A stretch of 64,000 nt of DNA from Coccinella septempunctata (GCF_907165205.1 NC_058190.1:16500001-16564000); one strand, 5' to 3'. Shown: positions 42,006 through 52,789, counted from the first letter of the stretch. Made by a program: numbers and translations. Notes: generated from the sequence alone by a model not told the origin.

Positions 42006-43470
42006 GACGTCATTGTTTTCGTCCGGAGATCCGATGACCACATGAAGACTTTAAGAAATGTTCTTGAGAGGCTGCACACTGCAAATCTAAGGCCCAGTTT
42101 CACAATATATGGTTAACCCAAAGTTATGTAGTGACCAGTGGTTAAATCAAAAATTCTGTTTCACAAAGTGTGGTTTATCGTTTGACCTAAAGTATACTTG
42201 TGGTTGACTTAACCCCGAAAATTTCATGAGTTAACTATGAGTTGCCTGGACATAGAAGTTTCGTGGCGTATGCTTTTCTGCATAGATTTTGAGTTCTGTC
42301 AGAGACAAGTCAGCATTTCTTCGAGATTACTGGTTAGGAAGCGTTTCATATGAATTGGGTGTTTATTAGTTATTATTTACGATTATCGTGGACGATTATG
42401 ATGTGAATACTCATAGTAGTGATGAGGAAACAGTGAGGCCCAGAAGATTTGGAGCTAGGAGGAATTATTTTCAGTAATATGTCAACCTGGATTTCTTCTA
42501 TAGATTCAGAAACACAGTGGAAAGAAGGCAGTTGGAAGCGAAGAATCTCAGCTCCTTCAATGAGAATATTAAAAGTATAGATGCGCAATGATGATGATTA
42601 AGTCCACAGTTTTTTTACATAACATATCTTGTAATGAAAATGAAGGACAACCTCCTTCATGAGGAGAAGAAGAAGCAATGAATTCGTATCAAAATGTTGC
42701 TGTGCCCCTTATAGGGGATCAAAAATAATTGTCAAATAATAGAACTAGAAGAACTGGACTGACTCTTATGAATAGTTATTATGCAAATATGTTGAATTAG
42801 AGTGGTGAAATTTGAATTTTTGAAATAGATTAAAGTATCTGAATTCAAACTCAAATAATCAATAAAAATAAGCTTTTGAAGAATTGTTGAGGAAAACACC
42901 TAGATAGATATAAATTATTTAAGCAACTTTAAGTTATAAATGCAAAACTCAATTTTGTTTGAATTTTTCAATAAAGTAATAATTTCTATTGGTCCAGCAC
43001 AGTTGCACTGTTTTTTCTTATTTCGCACAAGAAAAAACGAACGCTTCAGCTTCACTTAAAACAAATTCAAAACGAAAAATAACCTTTAGGCAATTATGAA
43101 ACTCATATCGGCACAGAACATCAATCATTCGTACGGTGCTCATACGTTTTATTCCTTTCTGTCATATTCATAACAATTTCTATATTCTCAAGTTCTTGTT
43201 TCACAGAAATACGAAATGTCAGTAATAAATAACCCAAAAGTAGATCTATTGTACACGAAAAACATTACCAACCCTCAGAAAAAAAATTTAACCAATGGTC
43301 AAAAAACCATCACTCATTTTTTTGTTGTGAAACGAGCATCTTTTTAAACCTTGGGTTAACTCAAATGTAGTGGTTAATAAACCACCACTGGTTACCAATG
43401 ATTGTGAAACTGGGCCTAAGAGTTACAAAGTGCAAAAGTTGTAGAACTAAATTAGTGAGTCTGCAAATAA
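42006..43470 (+). pseudogene. Ty3/gypsy reverse transcriptase fragment, split by Harbinger element
   Basis: The + strand frame from GAC at 42006 reads DVIVFVRRSDDHMKTLRNVL ERLHTANL. This is the segment after the catalytic YLDD of gypsy polymerases ('VIVFS...EHLxHLRxVLxRLxxANL'). After removing the insertion at 42091-43416 and one TAA, it continues RVTKCKSCRTKL in frame. Only some 40 residues remain. Confidence 0.7.
42091..43416 (+). mobile_element. PIF/Harbinger element with GGCCCAGTTTCACAAT ends
   Basis: A 1326-bp element with identical 16-bp inverted ends (GGCCCAGTTTCACAAT) and a 3-bp TAA duplication (42088-42090, 43417-43419), the TWA target typical of PIF/Harbinger. Around 42400-42560 the + strand preserves RPRRFGARRNYFQ-stop-YVNLDFFYRFRN. 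This is close to the 'xRxNYFxxYxxxDFxxRFRL' start of HARBI1-like transposases. The rest of the gene is missing, so it is non-autonomous. Confidence 0.8.
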
Positions 43471-43499
43471 ATTAGAAACACCTAATCCTTGCACATAAT

Positions 43500-43740
43500 T
43501 CAGTGTAGTAGTTGTGTAAATAAATTAGACGTTCTGGAAAGAATACAATTTGATCAACTCAGAGAACGTTACATTGGTGTCGAAAGTGGGATTCGGACGA
43601 TACAGTCTCAATTTCTGCGTTCAGAATGAACGAAATCAGAATATCGACATAGTAGAACCAGGCAATATATCGGAGATGGAAACTCATGAGCACGACAATA
43701 TAATAACCATTATAATAATAGTTTCAAGCGAGAATATATA
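43500..43740 (+). mobile_element. LTR-retrotransposon 5' remnant with primer-binding-site-like sequence
   Basis: TGGTGTCGAAAGTGGG at 43575-43590 resembles the primer-binding site and leader junction of Ty3/gypsy elements (TGGTGTCxGAAGTGGGAT type). An LTR-like end precedes it, and a polar 65-codon frame (43550-43747) follows. It may belong with the gypsy polymerase fragment just upstream, joined by a large deletion. It sits less than 20 bases from the splice acceptor of exon 3. Confidence 0.4.
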
Positions 43741-43758
43741 TGATTGAATTTTTTTCAG

Positions 43759-44116
43759 TGTTCAGTAACATGTGGCACAGGGCATCGTTCGAGATCGGTT
43801 TCGTGTCCGTCAGGCCATTGTCCTCCACAAATAAAACCTCCACATGCCGAATATTGCACTCTTCCAAGCTGCAGCTCTATATCACGATCGCCGAAACCAA
43901 CAGAGACATCAGAAATATCTCCTTGGTTAGTCACGGAATGGTCCAAGTGTTCCGAAGTCTGCGGGACAGGAATTCAGAGTCGATATGCCGTTTGTGGAAG
44001 AAATACTTGTGACGTTAGTTCCAAACCTGACTCAACCCGTGATTGTTCCAGCGAAAAACAGTGTGGAGGGCACTGGTTCACTGGAGCTTGGGGAGAATGT
44101 CCAGAGTCCTGCTCTG
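43759..44116 (+). CDS. ADAMTS-like protein, exon 3 (TSR3, TSR4, start of TSR5)
   Basis: The acceptor is TTTTTCAG ending at 43758. The exon enters in phase 0 and exits in phase 1 at CTG|GTAAGT (44116/44117). It continues TSR3 (CSVTCGTGHRSRSVSC...YCTLPSC). It then encodes TSR4 (SPWLVTEWSKCSEVCGTG...CGRNTCDVSS...CSSEKQC) and starts TSR5 (HWFTGAWGECPESCSG). It is preceded by a 32.5-kb transposon-filled intron, yet the frame, cysteines and splice sites are intact, which argues for an active gene. Confidence 0.92.
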
Positions 44117-45254
44117 GTAAGTACTGAAGGAAAAGCATTTGTGAATATTGTTTATACTAAGAAGAAAAAATTTTACTTTGTTGGATATGAAGCTTTAGAG
44201 AGACGATTAAGCCTTTGGTATGCATGTTTTCAACATTATGGATTGAGACTTGCGCAGGTAAAATATGAAAAGAATGTTTATATTTTTTTTACATTTGAAA
44301 ACAAAAAAAAATTCAACAAATTCAATGGAAGGAATCTAATTTATTTCCAAACAGTATGACATATCGCATCTCAAGATTGGACTGTGACTAACAGCCGTTT
44401 TCAATAAAGCTATATATCCATCGTTTCGCTTACTGACGTTCGGAAACCATTCTAAAATATATCTACAGATAGATCATAGAAACGAAATCACATGGTTTTT
44501 CTATCTGCAGTAACTGAAACAATGGATAGATAGGTTTATTGAAATCTGCCGTTTTTCCAATACGATTCGATCGTAGATCGTTGCGTTCAGGCTCTGGCAT
44601 CCCCACTATGAACTGGCATTTAAACTAGATCAGCCGTTTAATCGATATCGCATGCATATACTGCTCTGCTTGACTCAGAGCCTATTCGAATTCAACACCG
44701 AAACTTCCACGTTTTCATTTGAATCTTCCATATGGGTAAATCGGGTGTCCCAAGGTGAGTGGCCTATTAGATTATTATGGAAACTATTGATGGTAAAGAT
44801 TTCAGATTTTGTGGATCGATATAAGGCCATGTAAGGTACATTTTAAAAATAATTTCGCATTTCCAGTGTTGCCGGATGTGCGAAAATTTGGCAACAACTT
44901 TGTTATTTTGAATGGGACATCCGGTATTAGTATTTTTATATGATACTCTATAAAATATCAAATTTATTCACTTTTACTTCTTCCTATCTATCTTTAACGG
45001 TTTCTGAGTTATTTATTATTTTTTGAAATTTTAGATCAAATTGGCATGTTACGAAAATGACTCTAGTTCGCTCAATATTAAAGATTTGAGTCAAAAATTT
45101 AGCATGTCATTAGATATTGATCTGATCTATGTCGCTGCTTTTGAATTATAGTTGTCAGTTATACAGGATGGACCAGGAAATCATCATTTGCCAAGTTACA
45201 AAATCGTAAAAAAGTCTCTTTTTTCAAATTAAACACCTAGTATATTTTTCAATT
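44117..45254. other. Intron 3 proximal part; possible short MITE
   Basis: The donor GTAAGT is at 44117-44122. No gene was recognised. Between 44741 and 44925 the ends TCGGGTGTCCCA and TGGGACATCCGG form an imperfect inverted repeat of the kind seen in mariner-type MITEs. The rest is AT-rich with no signature. Confidence 0.35.
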
Positions 45255-45276
45255 TTTGGAATCAGTACAACACACT

Positions 45277-46236
45277 CTACTGAAAAATATACAGCATCGA
45301 CGATCCCTTGATACTTGAGGTCGTACCCCTTAGGGTGACTGGTGGTATTTTTTCCCGACTCTCCTCCACTGGAGTGGTTTTCTGTGGGGCTGGGGTTTTC
45401 AAGACTCTTTTTTTGTTTGAGTCTTCATTGGACGAGGAGCTGTCTTTTCTCACTCTTTTGGAGGGTGAGGAAATTTTTTTTTGAGGGATTTTGACCACCT
45501 CAATCTTCTGCTTTTGAACCAGTAAGGTCACTTCCCGGACAATTTTGGACACGTCATCTTTTAGTGCTTTGGAGTAAGAACATTCCTTATTTCCCTCCTG
45601 CTCGAGCCTCTCCCTGAGATTTTTAATCCCAGCCACCAAGCTAGATACGCATCTATCTAGCTCATTCACCATCGCTTTCAAACTTGCGTTCTCCTCCTCC
45701 TCACTTTGACAATTTGAGCTTTCAACTGCCCATTCTCTTCCCTGAGCTTTACAAGCTCCTCGTGTTCGCCGTCGCTGAATTCTTCAGCATCGGTCGCTTC
45801 CATATAGGAACCCTCATTATCTGAGGTTTCCGACATGGTTTTTTACTCAGATTTCTCGAAATATCAAACAATTTGAAAATAATAAAATATTCAGGAATAT
45901 TCACTAAAATAGTCCAGTAAAAAACTATGGTATGAAGCCAAAAGTTTTCTACGCTATGAGAAAAATCAGGAAAAAGATACGAAAAATAAGCTCACCTGAT
46001 ATTTTCTGCAGTACCAACGATCAAGACCTGGACAGTGGCAGATGAACACCAACTTTGAAAATTTTAACGAATTAAAATTCCGATAACAAATATAGAACTT
46101 ACACAAACTTCACAGACGGAATCAAATATTCCGTAGCTTTGCTAGTGGGCACTTTCACTTCGAATTTCTCTTCCGCTTTCTCTCTCATAGCATTTTGAAA
46201 CACGTCTGCTCTTGTCAAGGTCACTCGACACTGTTT
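45277..46236 (-). mobile_element. Jockey fragment J: 5' UTR plus chimeric ORF1
   Basis: A 5' piece of a jockey element. The leader and first ORF1 codons match jockey H (SETSDNEGSYMEATDAEEF, then EENGQLKAQIVKV). After a GAGGAGGAGGAG-like stretch near 45700 the sequence switches to the jockey F type (ENASLKAMVNELDRCVSSL) in a different frame. It ends near 45280, so the entire ORF2 and 3' end are missing. This is unusual for LINEs, which normally lose 5' sequence. Confidence 0.75.
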
Positions 46237-46528
46237 AGCTCTTCTTTGGTTACTTAAAATCCTTAGGTTATGCATGAATTTGACATAAGGGACTCCGCCC
46301 ACTTCTAGATGCGAGCTGCTTAAGTTCAAAGACACGCGCATCTTCAAAATACTGGAGTGAAATCTTTTGTTCCTTTTTGGTATTATTGAGTAGGTTTCCC
46401 CTCCAGATAGACACCCAGACGAAGACAATGGCATATGTCACAAATTTTCTCTAATTCAGTAAGCCGAAATTCTAATTCAGCGGCTTGAAAGCAACATGCA
46501 TGACACGAATTTAGAAATTTAATAATGA

Positions 46529-46986
46529 ATAAAAACACGTCTAAACAGGGAGGCAAAGAATACCATAATAAGAATTATTTCAGATGCATACCACCCGCTG
46601 ATATGAATATCAACAAGTGTTAATATACTATCTGAATTTAGTTTGCCAATTGTGTTCGTCTTGGTTTCGCTCTGGAGGGGATTGAATCTTGTTTCATACT
46701 GGGTGGCACTCGATTATTACCAAATAATTCGCAGTAGCGTCTGCCAGAATGCAATAGGGGTCCATAAATTCCAAACGTTTTCTCATCGTAGAAGCTGTAT
46801 TGCTCTGATGTGGTAGAATGAAACCGAAACAATGGCTAGAATCTGCTTTTTTTCTCCATTTAGTGGCGCTGACGATGGCAAATTGGCTAGCTCAATTCAG
46901 ACCGTAACACTTGTTAATATTCATATGCATCTGAAATAATTCTTATTATGGTATTCATTGACTCCCTGTTTAGACGTGTTTTTTTA
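46529..46986. mobile_element. Foldback element with ~85-bp inverted arms
   Basis: Arms at 46529-46624 and 46904-46986 are reverse complements with few mismatches (AACACGTCTAAACAGGGAG at the outside, ACACTTGTTAATATTCATAT inside). They enclose about 280 bases with no recognised gene. No transposase is present. The target duplication is not clear. Confidence 0.6.
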
Positions 46987-47083
46987 TTTTCACCTTAATC
47001 ATTTTGATTATTTTTGCTGACTTTTGTATTTATTTTCAAATAAATCCATCCAAACAAACTATTTACACCCCCTACATTTTCAG

Positions 47084-47419
47084 GTCAATCACATCAGATT
47101 CGAGAAGTTATATGTGTTGTTAAGCAGAGAGGACAATTCCAAATCGTCAATGAGATGACATGCCCTAATCATCTGAAACCACTCAGTAAACGAGCATGTG
47201 ATGGCAAATGCGACCCATATTGGTTTAGTGGCGACTGGGGAAATTGCGAAAACTGTCCGAATGGAATACAAAGAAGAGTTGTGAGATGCATGGATGCGAA
47301 CGGTATTCCTTCCAGTAGATGTCAGGATTCCAATACACCCCCTTCGAAAAGATCGTGTAACTGTCAGAAAAAAAAAGACAAAGATACATATAAGCCTCCA
47401 CAAGACCAGCCAATCGATC
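47084..47419 (+). CDS. ADAMTS-like protein, exon 4 (TSR5, TSR6)
   Basis: The acceptor is CATTTTCAG ending at 47083. The exon enters and exits in phase 1; the donor is GTAAGT at 47420. It completes TSR5 (REVICVVKQ...MTCPN...RACDGKC). It then gives TSR6, DPYWFSGDWGNCENCPNGIQRRVVRC...RCQDS...RSCNC, in which the CSxxCG core is altered to CENCPNG. The exon ends in a lysine-rich linker (KKKDKDTYKPPQDQPID). Altered C-terminal TSRs of this kind are common in ADAMTSL proteins. The next exon brings the PLAC domain. Confidence 0.92.
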
Positions 47420-48295
47420 GTAAGTAATTCTCACTTTTTACATATGTATGTGTAAAAGATGGGTAGTTGCTGTAAAAAACAAAAATTGTATATCACTAAG
47501 TCAGAGCATGCATTCATAAATGCTCTATAACTCAATCTCTATGGTATCATTCAACATAGGCAAACCAAGCACAAAAATATGAATAGGATACTTTAATTTT
47601 CTACTATAGAAAAACATAGTTTGAAACACCATTGACCTATAAGACAACTCTTTGTTTTCTTCATGTTAAATAACTGTTCGCCGAATCTCTCCAGGCCGAA
47701 TGCGGTCTTGAACCCTTGAACTCTCCTGCAGTCTCTTGACGAATAGTTGTAGTTTTGTAGACTGTAGGTAGTGTTATGTCTGGAAGTCATAAATCGGTGT
47801 AGGATTCTGCAGAGTAAGTCAGTCAATCTTTGTGGAGCAGGTGGCATGTCGTGATGAGAATTGAAAATATTCCTCACAACGTCGGCCCGGTTTCACTTAA
47901 AGACCCCATTCTCCGGTTGAAATATTTATTACGGCACTGTACTGATGAGGAACAATAATCCCGAAACCGATTTACAGTTTGTTATTAGATGTTTCATTTC
48001 CTCTGAGATTTCCTGCGTTGGTTCATGACTAGCTCGCATTAATGGAACTACAATTCTTTGAATTGTCGTTTTTCGTTTTTATATTGAACTCTTCAGAAGT
48101 TCCAGTTGTATATCTCTCATTTCGCATTTCTCGAGAATTATCAAATTCCACACAATCTAAAAACACATCCAAATGGCATCACTTCCTCAGTTATTTCATT
48201 AATCAGTTCGCATACAAGAGTTTCAATACTTCTTTCCCCAAGGAAACTATACTAGTTCGGCGAAAGTATATCTAACTTACGAAAAAAACTGGTTG
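47420..48295. other. Intron 4 proximal part, no gene recognised
   Basis: The donor GTAAGT is at 47420-47425. A 94-codon - strand frame (47877-47593) has no family signature I recognise and may be chance or an unidentified repeat. Confidence 0.4.
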
Positions 48296-49061
48296 TTTTT
48301 TTTTTTTTTTGGTGTAGCTGGGGAAAAATCTGCAAATCAGACGAACCACCCCCTCCTGAGGGGGAACAAGTGTGGGGTTTCTCACTGTTCTGAGCTCGAG
48401 ACCCACTAAAAACCCTTAACTGCTTCTTGAATTTTGGTTCTGGGCATTTGCCTATAAACCGTCCATCTCTTAGTCGGTTTTCTTCTCGCACACTATCGTG
48501 CTGGGATTTATGTGTTTATCCACTATTGGATTAACACTTTATTGAATTTTTCAATAAGTTTCTGTTGTTATTTTGATCTCTTTTTAATTGATTTGTTGGT
48601 ATCCTTCGGTAAATTCGCATTCTCCTCTTGTCTTCCTCTGGGTCGTAGTCCACTAGTCTCCTGAGTTCTTGATCCGGGTGGTTTTTCGCTGTTTCGAATA
48701 ATTTCTCTGCTTTTCTGTTCATGAATTCCGTTATGGTTTCCCATTTTAGGTCCCTATAAATCTGTCTATTCCTGACAAACCAAGGTGCATCTATTGCACA
48801 TCGTAGCAGCTTGTTTTCAGTGGCCTGAATTCTTTTGATGTGGCTCTTTGCCGTGAAGCCCCAGGCAACTGATCCATAAGTCAGTTGAGGCCTAGCAACG
48901 GCTTTGATTATCTTCAATTTTGTCTCTTTCGACATGTGGCTTCTTCTTCCTATTAAAGGGTAGAGTCTATTCATCGCTGCTTTCGTTTTGTCGATTGCTT
49001 GTTTGACACTATTTCATTTCTTTTCTTGGCTTGTTACCGGAATTGTTCTGAAATAAAGACC

Positions 49062-50560
49062 TATTATTATGACTTTAGCCTTGCGGCTTTCACACTCCTC
49101 TCCAGAGGAAAATTCACTTATCCCAGATATCTCAGATATCAAAAGGATTAAGCTCTGTTGGAGGTTATCAGGTTTTCGGGCTCGTGGTGGTGGTCGGGTC
49201 CGGGTCGCTCCTCGCCTCCCTGCTGTAGGTTGGATTCCTGCTCCACCCGCACTTCCTGTCGGAGCAGACGGAGTCCCTCTGAATTTCCCATGTACTTGCG
49301 TACAGTTCTCGCCGTTCCCAGCAGTACCGCCTTCTGCATGACTCTATAGATATTTTCGTCCAGCTGAAGTTTCCTCAAGTTCTCTAATAGTTTCTTCGGT
49401 ATCAGGCCTGTGGATGATATGACAATAGGGATGGTCTTGATATCTTTCAGCTTCCACTGTCTTCTGGTTTGTTCCTCGAGATCTCTGTACTTTAAAATTT
49501 TTTCAGTGTGCCTATCTAGAAGATTGTTATTATTTGGAATCGCCACATCGATGAATAGTACTCTGTCCTCATCCTTATTGAGCAATATGAGGTCTGGTCT
49601 ATTGTGGGTTATTTTCCGGTCTGTGAGAACCGTGCGATCCCAGTATAGCTTGTGATGTTCATTTTCCAATACAGCATCCGGATGGTAATTGTAATAAGGA
49701 ACCTTTTTCGAACTTTCTTTTTCGAAGTTGGTGTTTTAGTGCCAGTTCTTGGTGATGAATCTTGGCAACGGCATCATGTCTATTTTTGTACTCCGTGCCC
49801 GCGAACTTCTGACATCCCCCGGTGATGTGCTGGATAGTTTCATGTGTCGCACAGCCATAACGCAGCTATCATCCGCCACTGAGGCATCCTTGGCGATATA
49901 TTTCATGTAGTTCCTTGTTGGAATCACCTGATCCTGGATGGCGAGCATGAAGCCCTCTGTCTCAGGAAACAACCTTCCGGAAGTCAACCAGTAGTTCGAC
50001 GCAGATATGTCGACGTAATCATGGTTGACCTCGTTCTGGTGCCTCCCATGCAAAGGTTTGCCAATCAGTTTCTGCATTTTACTTTCTGCAGAGTGTTCGA
50101 CGGTTTTCAAGTGGTCCTGCTGTGGCTTTAACGGTGTAGAAGTATCAGCAACACAAACTACTTGATGGAGTTCTGATGAAGTAGCCTGGCTCAGAAAATA
50201 TTTTCGAAGTCCTTCAATTTCCTGGGTCATAGGGTTGGACAAATCAACAATTCCTCTACCCCCAATATGTCGTGGCAGCTCGGTCCGTTCTATTGAGCTT
50301 TTGGGGTGATGTTTATTATGTTTAGTCAGCATCGTCCTTATTTTTCTCTGTAAGGCTGCTAAATCGGTGGTGGTCCAAGAGATGATACCGAATGAGTAGC
50401 TCAGCGCCGAGCAAGCGTAGGTATTGATAGCTTTCATCAGATTCTTGCTGTTAAGGCCAGTTCTCATTATCCTTCTCAATCCTCGGGTGAACTCCTCCGT
50501 TAGTTCTTTCTTCATCTGGCTCTGATTGATTTTTCTTTCCTGTTTTATGCCCAGATACTT
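49062..50560 (-). mobile_element. R2/Dong-like LINE, copy C, inserted in jockey I
   Basis: A 5'-truncated copy beginning near YLGIKQERKINQ and ending with the 3' terminus CTAAAGTCATAATAAT (read on the - strand), the same terminus as copy A. It holds the connector (KHHPKSSIERTELPRHIGG), the zinc knuckle (here with a one-base loss near CCGTTATGG that breaks the frame) and the restriction-like endonuclease. That last frame (49669-49148) is open over RPDLILLNKDEDRVLFIDVAI and ILKYRDLEEQTRRQWKLKD. TAA-rich sequence borders both ends. Confidence 0.85.
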
Positions 50561-50740
50561 ATTATTATTATTTTTATTATTATGACTTTTCCAAGCGTTA
50601 TTGTCAAGCGTTATTCCTAAATATTTGGCTTCATTTTTCCAGTCGATTTCTTCGCCGTCAACTTCTAGATTCATTTTGGGTCGCAGTCTTCTCTTCTGTA
50701 ATAATATTGCTTGGCTCTTTTGTCCATTGAGCTTGATTTT

Positions 50741-51325
50741 TCACTTTATGCACCAGTCATTTGTTTCGTCAATCGTTTCTTGTAGAACTCGTCCTATTAC
50801 TTCTGGGTTTCGGTGTCTAGTTGCTATGCCTGTGTCGTCAGCATATAACGTTAGCATGGTTCTTGGATTCTTCGGAATATCGTGAATGTATATGTTGTAC
50901 AGAAGTGGCCCAAGCACTGACCCTTGGGGTACTCCAGCCTCTAAATCTCTTGTTGTGGAGCATTCTCCTTCCACTTTCACGTAAAATCTTCTATTTTTGA
51001 GATAATTCTGGATCAACTTGCATATTTTGATCGAATACCCAGCACTTCTCATCTTATATATTAATCCTTCATGCCATACTCTGTCGAAAGCTCTGGCGAC
51101 GTCTAGTAAAACAAGACCTGTGGCTTTTTTATTTTGGAATCCCTCTGTAATGTACTCTGTGAGCCTTAATAATTGTTGCTCTGTTGAATGCTCTCTTCTG
51201 AATCCGAACTGTTCTGGTGGTATCAGTATCAGATTTTCGGTTTCCTCATTTAGCCTCGTGGCGATAATCCTTTCTACTACTTTTCCTAACGCCGACAGTA
51301 GACTTATCGGTCTGTAGTTACGCAA
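50741..51325 (-). pseudogene. Jockey I reverse transcriptase
   Basis: A polymerase core with clean motifs: NYRPISLLSALGKVVERI, EQFGFRREHSTEQQLL, VLLDVARAFDRVWH, AGVPQGSVLGPLLY and YADDTGIA. The frame ends in TGA at 50741-50743 directly after DWCIK. Codons after the stop (KIKLNGQKSQ) show it replaced a tryptophan. The upstream part and the endonuclease are lost by 5' truncation. Confidence 0.85.
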
Positions 51326-52667
51326 TACGACGTCTCAAAGACGTCTAAGAACATACATCTTAAAGACAGAAAAAGTTATTATACATAAATTTTAAAGAAA
51401 TTATCTGAAATATATTATAGGTATAACTGCATAAATAACGGAATTCATAATTGATTTCGTCCAAAAATTCTACAGATGATTCTACCCCCCGGTAAGTAGG
51501 TAACAGATATTGGAATGTCCAAATTGAAGATCAAACTCAAAGGAAATTTTTTTTCGAATAACGTCGTCTGCTTCCTATGTTTGAACAATCTTTTCAATAT
51601 AGCATTAGAGCCAAAAAGAAAATATATAAATGACTTCATTTTATCGAGTTCCCCTCATCGTTCAATTTTGTCACTTTTGGGAAGACAATGACGATCTGCC
51701 AAATTGGTTTTTTGGAATAACTTATATTTATCAAAAATCTGAACTAAAATTATTTTCCAGTTCAACAAGGTTTGCTGAGGGTTTCCTGAACTTCTGACAT
51801 AGGAACTATAAATCGTGGTGATATTCATTGATTGCAGTTTCCGCTTGATATGTCTTAAAATCGGAATAATACATTGAAGATATCCACCTAAACGTTCTCC
51901 TCTGATAGCTAACATAATCCATTTTTGTGCTAACAATTCGGAGCACTAAGAGTTCTATAAAATCCTCAAATTCTCCGCAAGTAAACTTTTGAATATTAAA
52001 TTAATGATCAACGACGACGACACTATTTATTTAATTTCATACTTGTGTTTTGAGATGGTTATACCAAAGAGTGACTTTTTGGTTATATTGTTTATGTATA
52101 TGGAATAGCGCAACTTTTAGCGTACAGCTTAATCTTCCGTAAATTGCGTCAGGCGCTAACGCTATTACCGAAGCGTTACACTTATATGAACCAAATCTAC
52201 GCATGCGTACATGTCAATATAACGTTTGCGGTAATAGAGGGAGACTAAATTGAATATTGCAATAACTCTACATTTATGTTTCATGCTATATGTTCTTTGT
52301 ATGTTGGTGTCTTTGACCGAGTTGAGTGTTAAAGAAATAACTCTTATTTCAACCATTGGATTTGGAGTTAAATTATTTCATGTTTCTTTTTATCGTCAGC
52401 AAATCCTCTAATCTGTTACCCATACTATTAGATTGCTTAGGAAGATTAAGTCACCTTGGTCCATACGCTATTTTGATTGAGGAATGACTTAGTTGACGCA
52501 ATTGCAAAATTTCAACTCAATAGGTTGAGGCCAACTTTTCCAAAATTCAGTTGCAAGACCCAAACATACATTCATAGACATTTACAAATATTGCAAATTG
52601 AATAAAACGCTTTACATAAGGGATATGTGTTGATTTTGTTTAATGCTCAATAATTGTTATGTTACAG
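51326..52667. other. Intron 4 distal part; possible solo LTR
   Basis: No gene was seen. A segment of about 52089-52362 begins TGT and ends with ...AATAACTCTTATTTCAACCA followed by TTGG, which has the look of a solo LTR plus the first bases of a primer-binding site, but no second LTR or coding part is present. A small GACGTC...GACGTC palindromic spot lies at about 51328-51345. Confidence 0.3.
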
Positions 52668-52789
52668 AAACTTGCACTGACAAAATCAGAAACTGCTATC
52701 TTGCTGTTCAAGCTAGACTCTGCCAGTATCCCTACTATAAAAGTCAATGTTGTACAGCCTGCCGTAAAACACCGCTGGATCATGTCTGA
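52668..52789 (+). CDS. ADAMTS-like protein, exon 5 (PLAC domain, stop)
   Basis: The acceptor is TTACAG ending at 52667, entering in phase 1. The exon encodes CTDKIRNCYLAVQARLCQYP followed by YYKSQCCTACRK and ends LDHV with TGA at 52787-52789. The six-cysteine pattern C...C...C...CC..C is the PLAC (protease and lacunin) domain that closes ADAMTS-like, papilin and some ADAMTS proteins. With exons 1-4 the total is 523 codons including the stop. In Drosophila, lonely heart is a TSR-plus-PLAC protein that organises pericardial matrix; orthology here is an inference. Confidence 0.92.

Larger units (their letters stand above)
48296..51325 (-). mobile_element. Jockey element I, 5'-truncated, carrying Dong-like copy C
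   Basis: A jockey element with a poly(A) of about 15 (T's at 48297-48311) and the same 3' UTR type as F and H. Its 5' end starts inside the reverse transcriptase at 51325. The polymerase is split by a stop and by Dong-like copy C (49062-50580). The C-terminal frame is 48974-48531 (RLYPLIGRRSHMSKETKLKI...KLFETAKNHPDQELRRLVDY). Confidence 0.85.

Noticed and set aside
43550..43747. Extension of ADAMTSL exon 3 upstream of 43759
   Set aside because: The 43550 frame ends with a stop before the acceptor and is not in frame with TSR3. The T-run plus CAG at 43751-43758 and the fit to the exon 2 phase define the exon start.
46638..46832. 64-codon - strand frame in the loop of the foldback element
   Set aside because: Short, no motif, no start or context signals; likely chance.
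47593..47877. 94-codon - strand frame in intron 4
   Set aside because: No recognisable domain. The composition is not distinctive, and I could not tie it to a transposon or host gene.
51328..51345. GACGTC...GACGTC near the 5' end of jockey I
   Set aside because: A small palindromic pair with a short spacer; too little to call a target duplication or regulatory site.
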